Source: Chondromyces crocatus (GTDB lineage: Bacteria; Myxococcota_A; Polyangia; Polyangiales; Polyangiaceae). From it: a stretch of DNA of 62,752 bases. Under the pieces are notes generated by a model, which was given only the letters and a program-made list of their open reading frames with translations, ran no database searches and had not been told where the DNA came from. Shown piece after piece: positions 44,543-52,706 of this stretch. The first letter of the stretch is position 1, and the number at the start of each line of letters is the position of its first letter. The position numbers and the translations under genes are program-made. The stretch spans positions 4,105,773 to 4,168,524 of the forward strand of contig NZ_CP012159.1 in assembly GCF_001189295.1 (NCBI RefSeq), written 5' to 3'.

Positions 44543-44709
44543 GCCCTGCGCTCGAGTGGCTCGTCATCGGTGGAGGCGTCCACGGGACCCACCTGTCACG
44601 GGTCCTCTCCAGCGTCACGGGGATGGGGACCGTGCGCGTTCGTGTCCTGGATCCGCAGGAGCATGCGCTCGCGACGTTCTGGCGGGTGGTGCGGACCGGA
44701 TCGGGGTGA
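44539..44709 (+). pseudogene. N-terminal remnant of an FAD/NAD(P)-binding protein
   Basis: A 56-codon frame starting with a GTG that overlaps the metallochaperone stop (GTGA). It reads WLVIGGGVHGTHLSRVL, a dinucleotide-binding GxGxxG fold start as in the FAD-binding oxidoreductases sometimes found beside COG0523/DUF1826 genes. It then ends at a TGA after RVVRTGSG. The rest of such a protein is absent. The sequence directly after it belongs, in another frame, to DUF1826. I read this as an internal deletion that fused the start of one gene to the end of the next. Confidence 0.6.
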
Positions 44710-45074
44710 GGCTCGATCGCGTCACGACCGCGATGTGCCCTCGTCTGCACGTCGACCGGGTGACGGCGCGCATCGTGGTGACGTACGTCGGAGCAGGGAC
44801 CGAGTACGTGCCCAGCGAGCATGTGGATCGGCGGTGGCTGGGACATGCCGCCTGCGGCGCCCCAGACGCCGAGTCAGGGCTCCTCTTGCCTGGAGCGAGC
44901 GTGCGGTGCTGCGCTGCGGGCGACGTGATCCTCCTCAAAGGCGAGGCGTGGCCCGGTCACGAGGGGCGCGGCGCCGTGCATCGGTCCCCGGACTGTTCCG
45001 CCCGAAGTCCGCGGCTCGTGATGACGCTGGACCCGTTGTTCGGTGGAGCGCTGGTGGGCCATGGCGGTCGGTGA
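44706..45074 (+). pseudogene. DUF1826 C-terminal fragment
   Basis: A 122-residue frame that could start at GTG 44706, overlapping the preceding TGA. It carries the conserved DUF1826 core: VRLDRVTTAMCPRLHVDRV, TYVGAGTEYVPSEHVD, and GDVILLKGEAWPGHEGRG with AVHRSP. The N-terminal third expected of this family is missing, and the sequence upstream in this frame is the antisense-like reading of the FAD fragment. It may be a dead remnant or a shortened but expressed protein; the core being free of stops allows either. DUF1826 function is not established, but family members often sit in zinc-starvation regulons. Confidence 0.65.
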
Positions 45075-45181
45075 TGCGCAGTCGGATTGTAGAGATGCAG
45101 GTAGGGGCGCGGCGAAGACGAGTCGGAGCAGTGAATCTCGCTCACGAAAAGCTGCCGGTGCCGGTGGTGGGGACTTCGATG

Positions 45182-45328
45182 GTGACAATGTCGACACAAT
45201 CGACAGCGTGAATCGTCACATTCGGACACATGGGACAACACGTCTGAATCGAATCCGTCACATGGCCGCCATACAGGCCGCCTAGGTTCGAGCGTGTCGG
45301 AAGGCGGATCAACGCCTCGGCCACCTCG
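45182..45328 (+). promoter_or_regulatory. Upstream region of the porin gene with a GTGAATCGTCACA dyad
   Basis: A comparatively AT-rich segment with clustered short motifs: TGTCGACA at about 45189 and GTGAATCGTCACA at 45208-45220, the latter nearly identical to TGTGATTCGTCACA at 19537-19550. It probably contains the promoter and an operator for the porin gene that starts at 45329. Confidence 0.35.
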
Positions 45329-46651
45329 ATGCCCAATTTTCCTCGGTCCTGGCGAGCGTCGCTCGTGGGCGCGCTGTCCTGCGTCCTCTGGTGCTGCATC
45401 GCTTCTGCTCAGCAAGCACCTGTGACCCGCGCAGGAGCCCGTGAAGGGACCACTGTCGCTGCCGTGGGGCCTCGACCGCTGCCCTCCGCGCCATCCCGCG
45501 CGACGGATGTGACTCCCCCATCACCCCCTGCGCCGGCCCCGGACTCTCCTGGCGCGCTGTCGGCCGTGGGCAGGTCGGTGAAGCAGTGGTTCGAGAAGAT
45601 CCAGCTCCGTGGCTATACCCAGCTCCGTTACAACCAGCTGGGCGCGACGAACGGGGATCTCAAGAACATCCAGGGAGATCGGTCCATCGGGAGCGATGGT
45701 GGGTTCTTCATCCGCCGTGCGCGCCTCATCCTTCAGGGGGACGTCCACGAGCGTGTCTTCATCTATCTCCAGCCCGATTTCGCGTCGACGGTTTCCGACC
45801 AGCTCCACGCGCCGACCCTGAGGGACTGGTATGCGGACATCGCGCTCGACGAAGAGAAGGCATTCCGCTTTCGCGTCGGGCAATCCAAGGTGCCCTACGG
45901 CTTCGAGAACATGCAGTCGAGCTCCAACCGGGCGCCATTCGACCGCGCGGACGCGACGAACAGCACTTTCAAGGATGAGCGCGAGCTGGGCGTGTTCTTT
46001 TACTATGCGCCTCCGACGATCCGGAAGCTCTACAGCGAGCTGGCGAATGCGGAGATGAAGGGATCTGGCGACTACGGGGTGGTGGCGCTCGGCGTTTTCA
46101 ATGGACAGGGCGCGAACAAGCTCGAGAAGAATGCGACTCCCCACGTGATTGCTCGGGCGACCTATCCCTTCACGCTCGGCAGTCAGCTCCTCGAGATCGG
46201 TGCCGCGGGCTATTACGGTAAGTATGAGGTGGGCACCAGCGACGGCGTGGTCGTCGACGATGGCATCCGCGACGTCCGAGCCATCGGCTCTTTCGTGCTG
46301 TATCCACGGCCCATCGGCTTGCAGCTCGAATACAACATCGGCCGGGGCCCTGAACTTTCGGAGGGCCGGATCAGGGAGAGGCCACTCCACGGCGGCTATG
46401 CATTGCTCTCGGCGCGTCTCGGTGACTTCACACCCTATGCGAGGCTCTCCCTTTACCGCGGCGCTCGCAAGTTCGAGACCGATGCGCCTCGCTACAAGGT
46501 GAACGAGGCCGAGCTGGGGCTCGAGTGGCGTGCCCTCAAGGCGCTCGAGCTGACGGCTGCGTACACCTTCGCGGAGCGGACGTTCCCGTCTCCACCCTAC
46601 CAGCAAGAGAGTGGGCGCCTGGTGCGCCTGCAGCTCCAGTTCAACTACTGA
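45329..46651 (+). CDS. OprP/OprO-type porin
   Basis: 440 residues with a signal peptide ending around IASAQ, then a Pro/Ala/Ser-rich region. The barrel begins with IQLRGYTQLRYNQLG (about residue 92). It includes GGFFIRRARLILQGD and RFRVGQSKVPYGFENMQSS, segments typical of phosphate-selective porins of the OprO/P superfamily. It ends in the outer-membrane C-terminal pattern LQLQFNY. The specificity (phosphate, pyrophosphate or another anion) cannot be told. It stands alone in its transcription unit behind a motif-rich upstream region. Confidence 0.88.
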   Translation: MPNFPRSWRASLVGALSCVLWCCIASAQQAPVTRAGAREGTTVAAVGPRPLPSAPSRATDVTPPSPPAPAPDSPGALSAVGRSVKQWFEKIQLRGYTQLRYNQLGATNGDLKNIQGDRSIGSDGGFFIRRARLILQGDVHERVFIYLQPDFASTVSDQLHAPTLRDWYADIALDEEKAFRFRVGQSKVPYGFENMQSSSNRAPFDRADATNSTFKDERELGVFFYYAPPTIRKLYSELANAEMKGSGDYGVVALGVFNGQGANKLEKNATPHVIARATYPFTLGSQLLEIGAAGYYGKYEVGTSDGVVVDDGIRDVRAIGSFVLYPRPIGLQLEYNIGRGPELSEGRIRERPLHGGYALLSARLGDFTPYARLSLYRGARKFETDAPRYKVNEAELGLEWRALKALELTAAYTFAERTFPSPPYQQESGRLVRLQLQFNY

Positions 46652-46857
46652 AGACCGACCGAGCCCGTAAGGATTCTCCGGGGGGTCGAAACACCCTCCG
46701 TCGCCTGAGGACACACAAACGGGGCCCGGATCCGGATGCCCATCGAGCCGTCGCCGGACACACCTGCGGTGAGCGCCTGATGGACGGGCCGCACCCGCAA
46801 GATAGGCACCTTCCGTGTGCTTGACGGCGCTGCGCTCGGCTTCACGTAACGCCTACT

Positions 46858-47796
46858 GTGAAAGCCACGTCCTACGATCCGAACCGCCGTGTCCCGTCCC
46901 ATGCCCTCGGGTGGCGTGGGGCGACCCTGCTGGTCACAACGCTCTTCGCCGGCGCGGTGAGTGGCTGTTCCCTGGACCAGGCGAACGCCGAGGGGCAGAT
47001 CCCTGCGGCGCATCAAGAGTCCGGTGCCGCTGGGCCGTCGCCGTTCGTTCCTGTCAGCGCAGCGCCCGAGAAGAACAAGGCCCCGGAGACGGCGGATGCG
47101 CTCCCCTCAGGGACAGGGGTGCGCATCAAGACGTGCCCCGCGCGAGGCGGCAAGGTCGTGGTCTTGTCATTCGATGACGGTCCGAGCCCCTACACGGACA
47201 GCCTCCTTGCCATCCTCAAAGAGAAGAAGGCTCCGGCTGCGTTCTTCCTCAAGGCGAAGAAGCTCGCCAAGGATTTCCCCAAATACGATGAATATCGGGC
47301 CCGCGTGAAGCGTATCGCCGAGGCCGGTCACGCGGTCTGCAGCCATACGTTCTCGCACAGTGGGCTGGTCGGCCCTCATGTGACCGAAGCATCGGTGCGC
47401 GAAGACATCACCAAAGCCGAGGACCTCATCGCCGACATCACCGGTCGTCGACCCAAGTGCCTGCGTCCACCCTTCGGGGACACCGACGAGCGTTCGCTCA
47501 AGATCCTGAAGGAGCTCGATTACCAGGTGATCTTGTGGAACCTGAACACGGACGACTGGAGGTATGGGAGCAGCGATCGGGAGAAGGACTTCGACCCGCC
47601 GAAGATCCTGGACATGGTTCGAAAGACCCTCGACAAGAGTGAAGGGCCCTTCATCCACATCCAGCATGACTCGGAGGAGTCAGAGGCGTCGGTGAAGATG
47701 GTGCCGCAGGTGATCGACCTTCTGCGATCGCGGGGCTACACGACGATCACCCTTCAGGAATGTCTGGGCAGACCCATCGACATCCCGAAGCTGTGA
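46858..47796 (+). CDS. NodB-type polysaccharide deacetylase lipoprotein (copy 2)
   Basis: 312 residues from a GTG start without a clear Shine-Dalgarno sequence, so the start is uncertain. The signal ends in VSGCS and a flexible spacer follows. The NodB motifs are complete: SFDDGPSPYT, SHTFSH, RPPFGD, NTDDWRYG and IHIQHD. It is very similar to the protein at 42173-43138 across the whole domain, including the ending ECLGRPIDIP, so the pair comes from a recent duplication. The last 50 bases overlap the 3' end of the convergent sigma-factor gene. Confidence 0.9.
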   Translation: MKATSYDPNRRVPSHALGWRGATLLVTTLFAGAVSGCSLDQANAEGQIPAAHQESGAAGPSPFVPVSAAPEKNKAPETADALPSGTGVRIKTCPARGGKVVVLSFDDGPSPYTDSLLAILKEKKAPAAFFLKAKKLAKDFPKYDEYRARVKRIAEAGHAVCSHTFSHSGLVGPHVTEASVREDITKAEDLIADITGRRPKCLRPPFGDTDERSLKILKELDYQVILWNLNTDDWRYGSSDREKDFDPPKILDMVRKTLDKSEGPFIHIQHDSEESEASVKMVPQVIDLLRSRGYTTITLQECLGRPIDIPKL

Positions 47797-48604
47797 AGGT
47801 GAGGCGCTCGGTGGCCATGGCGGTGGCCGCAGCGAACATGGGTCTCGGCGTCGACGAGGCGCGGGGCAACGATGGCCAGGGCAAACCCGGCGCTTCCGAT
47901 GGAGGGCGCCGTCCGGGCAGGGACAGCCATGCTGGGTGGGGTACGAGGAGAGAGCGCATTGCCTCCCGCTCGTTGCCGCTCATCCGGCTGAGGACCACGC
48001 GCAGATCTCTTCGTCCGCGATTCAGCCGATCTTGCGCGGTGCTCTCCTTGAGCCCCAACCGACGTGCAGCCGCAGCCACAGGAATCTCGAAGGCGTCGCA
48101 CAGGATCAGCAGTACACGCCGTTCTCGTCGCACGGATCGCAGGGCACGCACCACCAGGGCGCGCCGCTGGACCTGTTCCAGGTGGAGATCAGGCGGTGGG
48201 CTCCACTCGGCGATGGGTTCTCGCTCCGCCTGCAGGAGTCCACTGGGGACTTCCAGCCGCACGTGAGCGCGGTGGCGATGATGACTCACCTGTCGCCATG
48301 CGATGCCGTGGAGCCATCGCTTCATGCATGTTTCCAAGCTGGGCCCGGCGAAGCGCCGACGGTTCCTCGTTTTCTTCGGCGCACTGGCATCCGCCTCCTG
48401 AGACATCGTAGTGGGGCCCGGGTCGAATCCATCGAGCGCATCGTAGGCCGCGAGCAAGATGTTTTGCTGAACGTCCTCCAGGTCACTGGTAGCGACCCTC
48501 AATGCTCGGATCAGTGAAGGCAGGATCTGATTCCCTGTCTGGACCACGAGGTGGAATCGGCCATGACGCCTGACGGACGTGGCGTCGAGAGATCGAGGAG
48601 GCAC
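47747..48604 (-). CDS. ECF-like sigma-70 family factor
   Basis: 285 residues from a GTG start. Region 2-like sequence includes ATSDLEDVQQNILLAAYDAL. Region 4 is a helix-turn-helix with ALRSVRRERRVLLIL and VAAAARRLGLKESTAQDRLNRGRRDLR. Between them lies an unusually basic insert with SHHRHRAH. A roughly 70-residue Pro/Ala-rich tail follows region 4; part of it is read through the end of the convergent deacetylase gene. No anti-sigma factor is next to it, so regulation may be by the tail, as in tail-controlled ECF groups. Confidence 0.72.
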   Translation of the reverse strand: MPPRSLDATSVRRHGRFHLVVQTGNQILPSLIRALRVATSDLEDVQQNILLAAYDALDGFDPGPTTMSQEADASAPKKTRNRRRFAGPSLETCMKRWLHGIAWRQVSHHRHRAHVRLEVPSGLLQAEREPIAEWSPPPDLHLEQVQRRALVVRALRSVRRERRVLLILCDAFEIPVAAAARRLGLKESTAQDRLNRGRRDLRVVLSRMSGNEREAMRSLLVPHPAWLSLPGRRPPSEAPGLPWPSLPRASSTPRPMFAAATAMATERLTFTASGCRWVCPDIPEG

Positions 48605-48888
48605 ACCTCATATTGCGAGCGGCGTCCGGGATCCCTAGTGGGATCGGAATCTCGTGAACGTGCTTCGCGAATCACGGGTAGACGTAATGCGACTCGCGGG
48701 GGCACCGTGCAGTGAAATTGCGCGGTGCTTCGCCCGAGGGGCGCTACGCCGATTACGTTCAGCAACCAGAAACCACGGGATGATCGAGTGCGAGACCCAT
48801 GGGCGGTGCCGATGTGATCCCGGGCTGCGAGGAGCTCTTCATCCTGGCTCCCGTGCGGAACACGGGCCGAAGCGGTCTCTGTATCGGG

Positions 48889-49269
48889 TCAGTTCCAGCA
48901 ATGAGCGATGGCGTGCATGCCATTGGCCACGCAATACCAGTTGCCGATGGTGGTGCATGCCCCGATCGGGGTCGTCGGATGCGTGCCGACGGCGTACCAG
49001 ACATCATCGCTGCATTGCGTGTGACACATGCTACCCGGGCCTGAAAAGCCGGAGCAATACAGTACCGAGTCCGTGCTTCCACCGCCCCTTTCCGTCGCGG
49101 GATCGCTCTCGTCTTCGTCCGACATGGCAGCCTGCTCGTGGGAGCTCGATGCATCCATGACGCCGGATGGCTCGAGTTCGTAGGTCTCCTGGGGCCCTGT
49201 GCCGATGCAGGCCGTGAGACCGCAGAAAAGTGCGCCGAGCCGGTGAGTGAAGGCCTTGTGCTTCGTCAT
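48889..49269 (-). CDS. Six-cysteine small lipoprotein (copy 2)
   Basis: 126 residues. The signal ends in GLTACIG, a lipobox. After an acidic spacer (SDEDESDPATE) comes a compact domain with six Cys spaced C-x9-C-x3-C-x18-C-x7-C-x10-C. It starts LYCSGFSGPGSMCHTQC and ends AHCWN at the stop. All six spacings match its neighbour exactly. An AAAGGCGAG ribosome-binding site precedes the ATG. I do not recognise the family; three disulfides in a secreted mini-domain are likely. Bases 48605-48888 downstream hold no recognisable feature. Confidence 0.75.
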   Translation of the reverse strand: MTKHKAFTHRLGALFCGLTACIGTGPQETYELEPSGVMDASSSHEQAAMSDEDESDPATERGGGSTDSVLYCSGFSGPGSMCHTQCSDDVWYAVGTHPTTPIGACTTIGNWYCVANGMHAIAHCWN

Positions 49270-49557
49270 GTGTCGCTCGCCTTTGAATGTCGCTGACCGG
49301 GCGGGCCAGCGTGGTTCCCCGTCGCTTCGCCTGTCGCGGTGACAGCGGTCGAGCCGTGTCCACGCGCACGGTAAGAGATGACTGGTCGAAGCGATTCGGC
49401 AAGCGAGCGCGCGGTAATCGCACTCGAACGGCCGATACGGAGGCGGCGTGTACGGAACGACCTGTCCCAGAAGAAGCGCGTCTGGCCGGTGCACATCGCT
49501 ACGCCGCGCGCCTTCAGGGGCACCTCCATCAGAGGCATGCGCTGGGCGCACCGTGGC

Positions 49558-49914
49558 TCAGTTCCAGCAGTGTCCGATGGCCGTCAGCTCGCGAGCGGCG
49601 CAGTATTGCTCGCCTTCCGGGATGCAGTCGCCGTGAGAGATCTCCGGGTTCACTCCGACGTCGTACCAGACCCCATTGGCGCACCTGACGTGGCAGACGC
49701 TCCCTGCTCCTGCGAAGCCATGGCAATGCAGTCCTGGCGCGGGCTCTTCGCCTTTGCGCTCGGCTGGAGAGGCCACGCGGTTCATGCCCATCGTGTGGGT
49801 GTCGCCGAATGGGCCATTCTCGACTTCCGCGGGAGCTTCAGGCGCGGCAACGATGCAGCCGGCACAGCAGAGCAGACTTCCGAGGAACTTCGCGGAGGGG
49901 ATGCGTCTCGCCAT
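49558..49914 (-). CDS. Six-cysteine small lipoprotein (copy 1)
   Basis: 118 residues, a paralogue of the gene at 48889-49269. The signal ends in LLCCAGC and is followed by a short Pro/Glu-rich spacer. The C-terminal domain runs from HCHGFAGAGSVCHVRC to IGHCWN, with identical cysteine spacing. The 5' leaders of the two genes are also alike (GCGAC, then AAAGGC about 12 bases before ATG), so the duplication included upstream sequence. The start at 49914 is fixed by that alignment. Function is unknown: adhesion, signalling or toxin-like roles are guesses. Confidence 0.75.
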   Translation of the reverse strand: MARRIPSAKFLGSLLCCAGCIVAAPEAPAEVENGPFGDTHTMGMNRVASPAERKGEEPAPGLHCHGFAGAGSVCHVRCANGVWYDVGVNPEISHGDCIPEGEQYCAARELTAIGHCWN

Positions 49915-50390
49915 CGTTCGATTGCCTTTCAGCGTCGCCACGTCGTGGTGGTGGACCCGTGCACGTGCTGCCGAAGGTTCGGCTGCAAGCGGTTCGGCGC
50001 CACGCCGAGATAGATAATGGTGAATGCTCAGAGAGCAAGCAGAAGGATTGCGATGACGTAAGGTGGGGTGACGCCACGTCGCTGCGTACGGAATGACATG
50101 TCCCGCATCCGATTCATTCATCCACGATGCAATGGTGATGGCACCGGCGTTCGTGGAAGACGCAACGAGGCCGGCTCGTAACGAGCCCGGCACCTCTCCA
50201 TCGGTCACGACGTCGAGGTGGGCGCACGGTGAACGTCGACGACACGATGAACGGCGTCATCTCACGGTGCCGGCCGTCGTTTCGCGGCGAACGTCAACGG
50301 CAAGGCGGGGCGTGTCGGGGTTGGCCGGCGCTTCCTGGTGGGCAGGAGCTCGCCTCCAACGACAGCTTCGCAGGAGGCGCACGTGAGGAC
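49915..50390. other. Intergenic region without recognised genes
   Basis: 476 bp between the six-cysteine lipoprotein and the tRNA terminator. Neither strand shows a frame with protein-like composition or a good start. It must contain the promoter of the minus-strand lipoprotein gene near its left end. I see no repeats. Confidence 0.5.
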
Positions 50391-50428
50391 AAAAAACCGA
50401 AAGGCCTCGCGAGTTTCCTCGCGAGGCC
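50391..50428 (-). terminator. Intrinsic terminator of tRNA-Pro
   Basis: A perfect 11-bp stem GGCCTCGCGAG/CTCGCGAGGCC with a GAAA tetraloop on the minus strand. It is followed by TTTCGGTTTTTT. It begins three bases after the tRNA 3' end and is the strongest terminator in the window. Confidence 0.95.
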
Positions 50429-50430
50429 AG

Positions 50431-50505
50431 TCGGGGCGAGTGGATTCGAACCACCGACCCCTTGACCCCCAGTCAAGTGCGCTAACCAGGCTGCGCTACG
50501 CCCCG
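50431..50505 (-). tRNA. tRNA-Pro (anticodon GGG)
   Basis: A 75-base cloverleaf. The acceptor stem CGGGGCG pairs with CGCCCCG, with A as discriminator. The anticodon stem CTTGA/TCAAG holds the loop CTGGGGG (anticodon GGG). The T arm is GGTGG/CCACT with TTCGAAT. CCA is not encoded. A strong terminator follows directly and a promoter-like sequence lies about 37 bases upstream. Confidence 0.96.
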
Positions 50506-50541
50506 GCCGCTCCGCGCTGCGAACAGCGTCGAGCGGGGGGG

Positions 50542-50569
50542 AACCTAGCCGAAGCAGGGGGAATTGCAA
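50542..50569 (-). promoter_or_regulatory. Putative sigma-70 promoter for tRNA-Pro
   Basis: On the minus strand, TTGCAA (50569-50564) and TAGGTT (50547-50542) are separated by 16 bases and lie 37 bases before the mature tRNA. A GC-rich discriminator follows, as at stringently controlled stable-RNA promoters. Confidence 0.5.
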
Positions 50570-50732
50570 GAGGCGTGTCGTGGTCGATCGGCAAGTTGTG
50601 TGTCAGGGGGTAAGCTGGCGGCCTGTGCACGTGGACACGGCTCGAAGGGTCGTGCCATCGTCTGCCCCTCCAAGGGCGTTGCTCCTTCGGGGCGCGCTCG
50701 GCAAGCGTTCACGAACAACGTCGAGGGGTGTC

Positions 50733-51263
50733 ATGGGAGACGTGAAGACCGCGCAGGGGCTGAGCGGCGTCCAGGAGATGCTGGAGCGGATGCAGGCTTA
50801 CCAGGCATCGCTCGCCAACGAACAAGAAGCCCGGGCACACCAGGAGGCCGAACAAGCGAGGGCGGCAGCCGCCGTGAACACCTCGTTCGGCGCCCTGGTG
50901 GAGGCTGCCGTGCTCGTGGCGATGGCGGATGGGCAGTTCTCGGCTGCGGAATCGAAGCGGCTGGTCGAGCATGTGCTCCCTCTCACGGGGGGGAAGCTCG
51001 ACGCTGCGCAGGTGGAGGCTTTGGTGCAAGAAGCGTCGGCTCGTGTCCAGGGTGAGGGGGCTGCTGCCCGCACGGGGGCCGTGGCATCGGTGCTGTCGGA
51101 TGTCGAGCTTCGCCGGGCCGCGCTGCTCGTGGCGGGGGCGGTCGGCTGGGCCGAGGGCGGGATCAACCAGAAGGAGGGGCTGGCGCTGCAGGCGCTGGCG
51201 CGTGCGTTCGGTATCCCGATCGAGGAGTTGCACAAACTCCTCGCCCAAGCCCATCAGCGTTGA
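50733..51263 (+). CDS. TerB-like protein
   Basis: 176 residues, all-helical. A short coiled-coil-like N-terminus (VQEMLERMQAYQASLANEQE) precedes a TerB-type domain. Its signature strand LVEAAVLVAMADGQFSAAES contains the acidic ADG metal-binding motif. A repeat, ALLVAGAVGWAEGGINQKEG, follows in the second half. TerB domains are linked to tellurite/stress responses and membrane-associated signalling; no other ter genes are present. The ATG at 50733 follows GAGGGG. It converges with the glycosyltransferase gene with nine bases between stops. Confidence 0.78.
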   Translation: MGDVKTAQGLSGVQEMLERMQAYQASLANEQEARAHQEAEQARAAAAVNTSFGALVEAAVLVAMADGQFSAAESKRLVEHVLPLTGGKLDAAQVEALVQEASARVQGEGAAARTGAVASVLSDVELRRAALLVAGAVGWAEGGINQKEGLALQALARAFGIPIEELHKLLAQAHQR

Positions 51264-51272
51264 GAGCGTCGT

Positions 51273-52367
51273 TCACTCGGGGAAGGCTCGTCGGGCGATC
51301 GTCGCGAGGACCCGAGCGATGGCTCGGTGGTCGGGCGCGGTGATGTGGATGCCTGGGTCGTGGGCGGCCCAGGCTGCAACATCGCCGGCAGCACACGCGA
51401 CGACGGGGACCCCGAGCGCGCGAGCCTCCCGGATGACGGTGGGGGCCGCTTCGACGGTGGACGGGTGGAGCAGGACGTCTGCTGCTGCGATCCAGGAGAG
51501 CGCTTCGGTGCGGGGAAGCGCTCCCAGAAAGCGGATGGATGGACTGGACGTGCGGGTGAGCGCGCCCTGCTCCGGTCCGTCGCCCACGATGCAGTATCGC
51601 AAGGAGGGAGGCGACACGCGCGCCGCTTCGACGACGAGATCGACCCGCTTGGAAGGGATCAGTCGGCTCACAGTCACCGCGAGTCGCTGGTGAGGGTCGA
51701 GCTGGAGGGAGTCTCGGAGAGCTTTCGCGCGCACGGCGACGTCCGGAATTTCGATGCTCGGAGGCTCGACGCTCGCCGCGCGCATCAAGGCGCTCGCGAG
51801 CGGTGAGGGGAGCGCGTCGACGAGGCTGTCGCGCAACGCTCGGGCCGCGAAGACGAAGTGGGCGCCACGCTCGAGCAGGAGATGGAGGATGAACTCGCGG
51901 AGCTGGCGAGGCGCCTGGCGGAGGAGGCGAACATCGGCGCCATGGGCGTGCACACAGAGTGGAACCCTGGGGATGGCATGGAGGAGAGGGAATGCCGATG
52001 GGATGATCCAGTGTGCGACCGCCAGATCCACCGGGTGGATGGTGCGCAACCGGTGAAGAACGCCTGCTGTGAAAGGAATGCCGTCGAGGAGGCGCCAGGG
52101 AGCCTGTCGCGTCCGGGCCAGCGCTCCTGGCCAGGTGAACAGAGCGCCACCTCCGGCGCGGTGGATCTGAAGTGGGCCGTCCCGCTCGGGCGGCGTCCAC
52201 GCCGACCCACCGGGAGCGATGACGTGCACGTCATCGCCTGCGATGGCGTGCGCTCTCGCCGACGAGCGGACGAAGTGACCAGAGGGATCGTCCGCGTTCC
52301 TCGGATAGGATGTCGTCACGACGACGATGCGTCGCCGTCCTCCGATTGAATCCGGCGGACAGAGCAA
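51273..52367 (-). CDS. Glycosyltransferase family 4-type enzyme
   Basis: 364 residues with GT-B fold. The N-terminal domain starts IVVVTTSYPRNADDPSGHFV, as in many GT4 enzymes. The C-terminal domain has VSRLIPSKRVDLVVEA, YCIVGDGPE, and the donor-binding EAAPTVIREARALGVPVVA (the E-x7-E motif). It probably transfers a sugar from a nucleotide donor to a polysaccharide or lipid acceptor at the inner face of the membrane. No polysaccharide cluster surrounds it. Confidence 0.92.
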   Translation of the reverse strand: MLCPPDSIGGRRRIVVVTTSYPRNADDPSGHFVRSSARAHAIAGDDVHVIAPGGSAWTPPERDGPLQIHRAGGGALFTWPGALARTRQAPWRLLDGIPFTAGVLHRLRTIHPVDLAVAHWIIPSAFPLLHAIPRVPLCVHAHGADVRLLRQAPRQLREFILHLLLERGAHFVFAARALRDSLVDALPSPLASALMRAASVEPPSIEIPDVAVRAKALRDSLQLDPHQRLAVTVSRLIPSKRVDLVVEAARVSPPSLRYCIVGDGPEQGALTRTSSPSIRFLGALPRTEALSWIAAADVLLHPSTVEAAPTVIREARALGVPVVACAAGDVAAWAAHDPGIHITAPDHRAIARVLATIARRAFPE

Positions 52368-52481
52368 CGTTTCGATCCAGGAACGGGGAGAGTGGACTTG
52401 CGCAGGGTCGCTGCGAGGGGACGTCTGCGCGTCGGTGCGCCGCAGAGCACGAGGCCAGCGGTACTGAAGAGGAGGGATGGC

Positions 52482-52706
52482 CTATGCCATCAGGTCCATC
52501 TTGGAGCGCTTCCGACGACGACGAGCCGCTTCGGAAGCCTTCTTGCGACGCTTGACCGACGGCTTCATGTAGTGCCGGCGCCGCTTCAGCTCACGCAGGA
52601 TCCCCTCGGCGGCCATCTTGCGCTTGAGATGCTTGATGGCGCGCTCGATGCCTTTGTCGCCCACTGCGACTTCGAGCGGTTTGCACTGAATAGCGTCGGT
52701 CGGCAT
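52482..52706 (-). CDS. rpsU: 30S ribosomal protein bS21
   Basis: A 74-residue, strongly basic protein with the bS21 hallmarks: EVAVGDKGIERAIKHLKR, then a Lys/Arg-rich helix ELKRRRHYMKPSVKRRKKA. It binds the 30S platform near the anti-Shine-Dalgarno sequence and helps mRNA selection. It is transcribed alone; AAAGAGGA precedes the ATG. Upstream at 52809-52851 is a promoter with an overlapping dyad. Confidence 0.97.
   Translation of the reverse strand: MPTDAIQCKPLEVAVGDKGIERAIKHLKRKMAAEGILRELKRRRHYMKPSVKRRKKASEAARRRRKRSKMDLMA

Noticed and set aside
50338-50613. Short frames across the tRNA ending in FEPPTP-like peptide
   Set aside because: A well-known artefact of translating a tRNA gene region.
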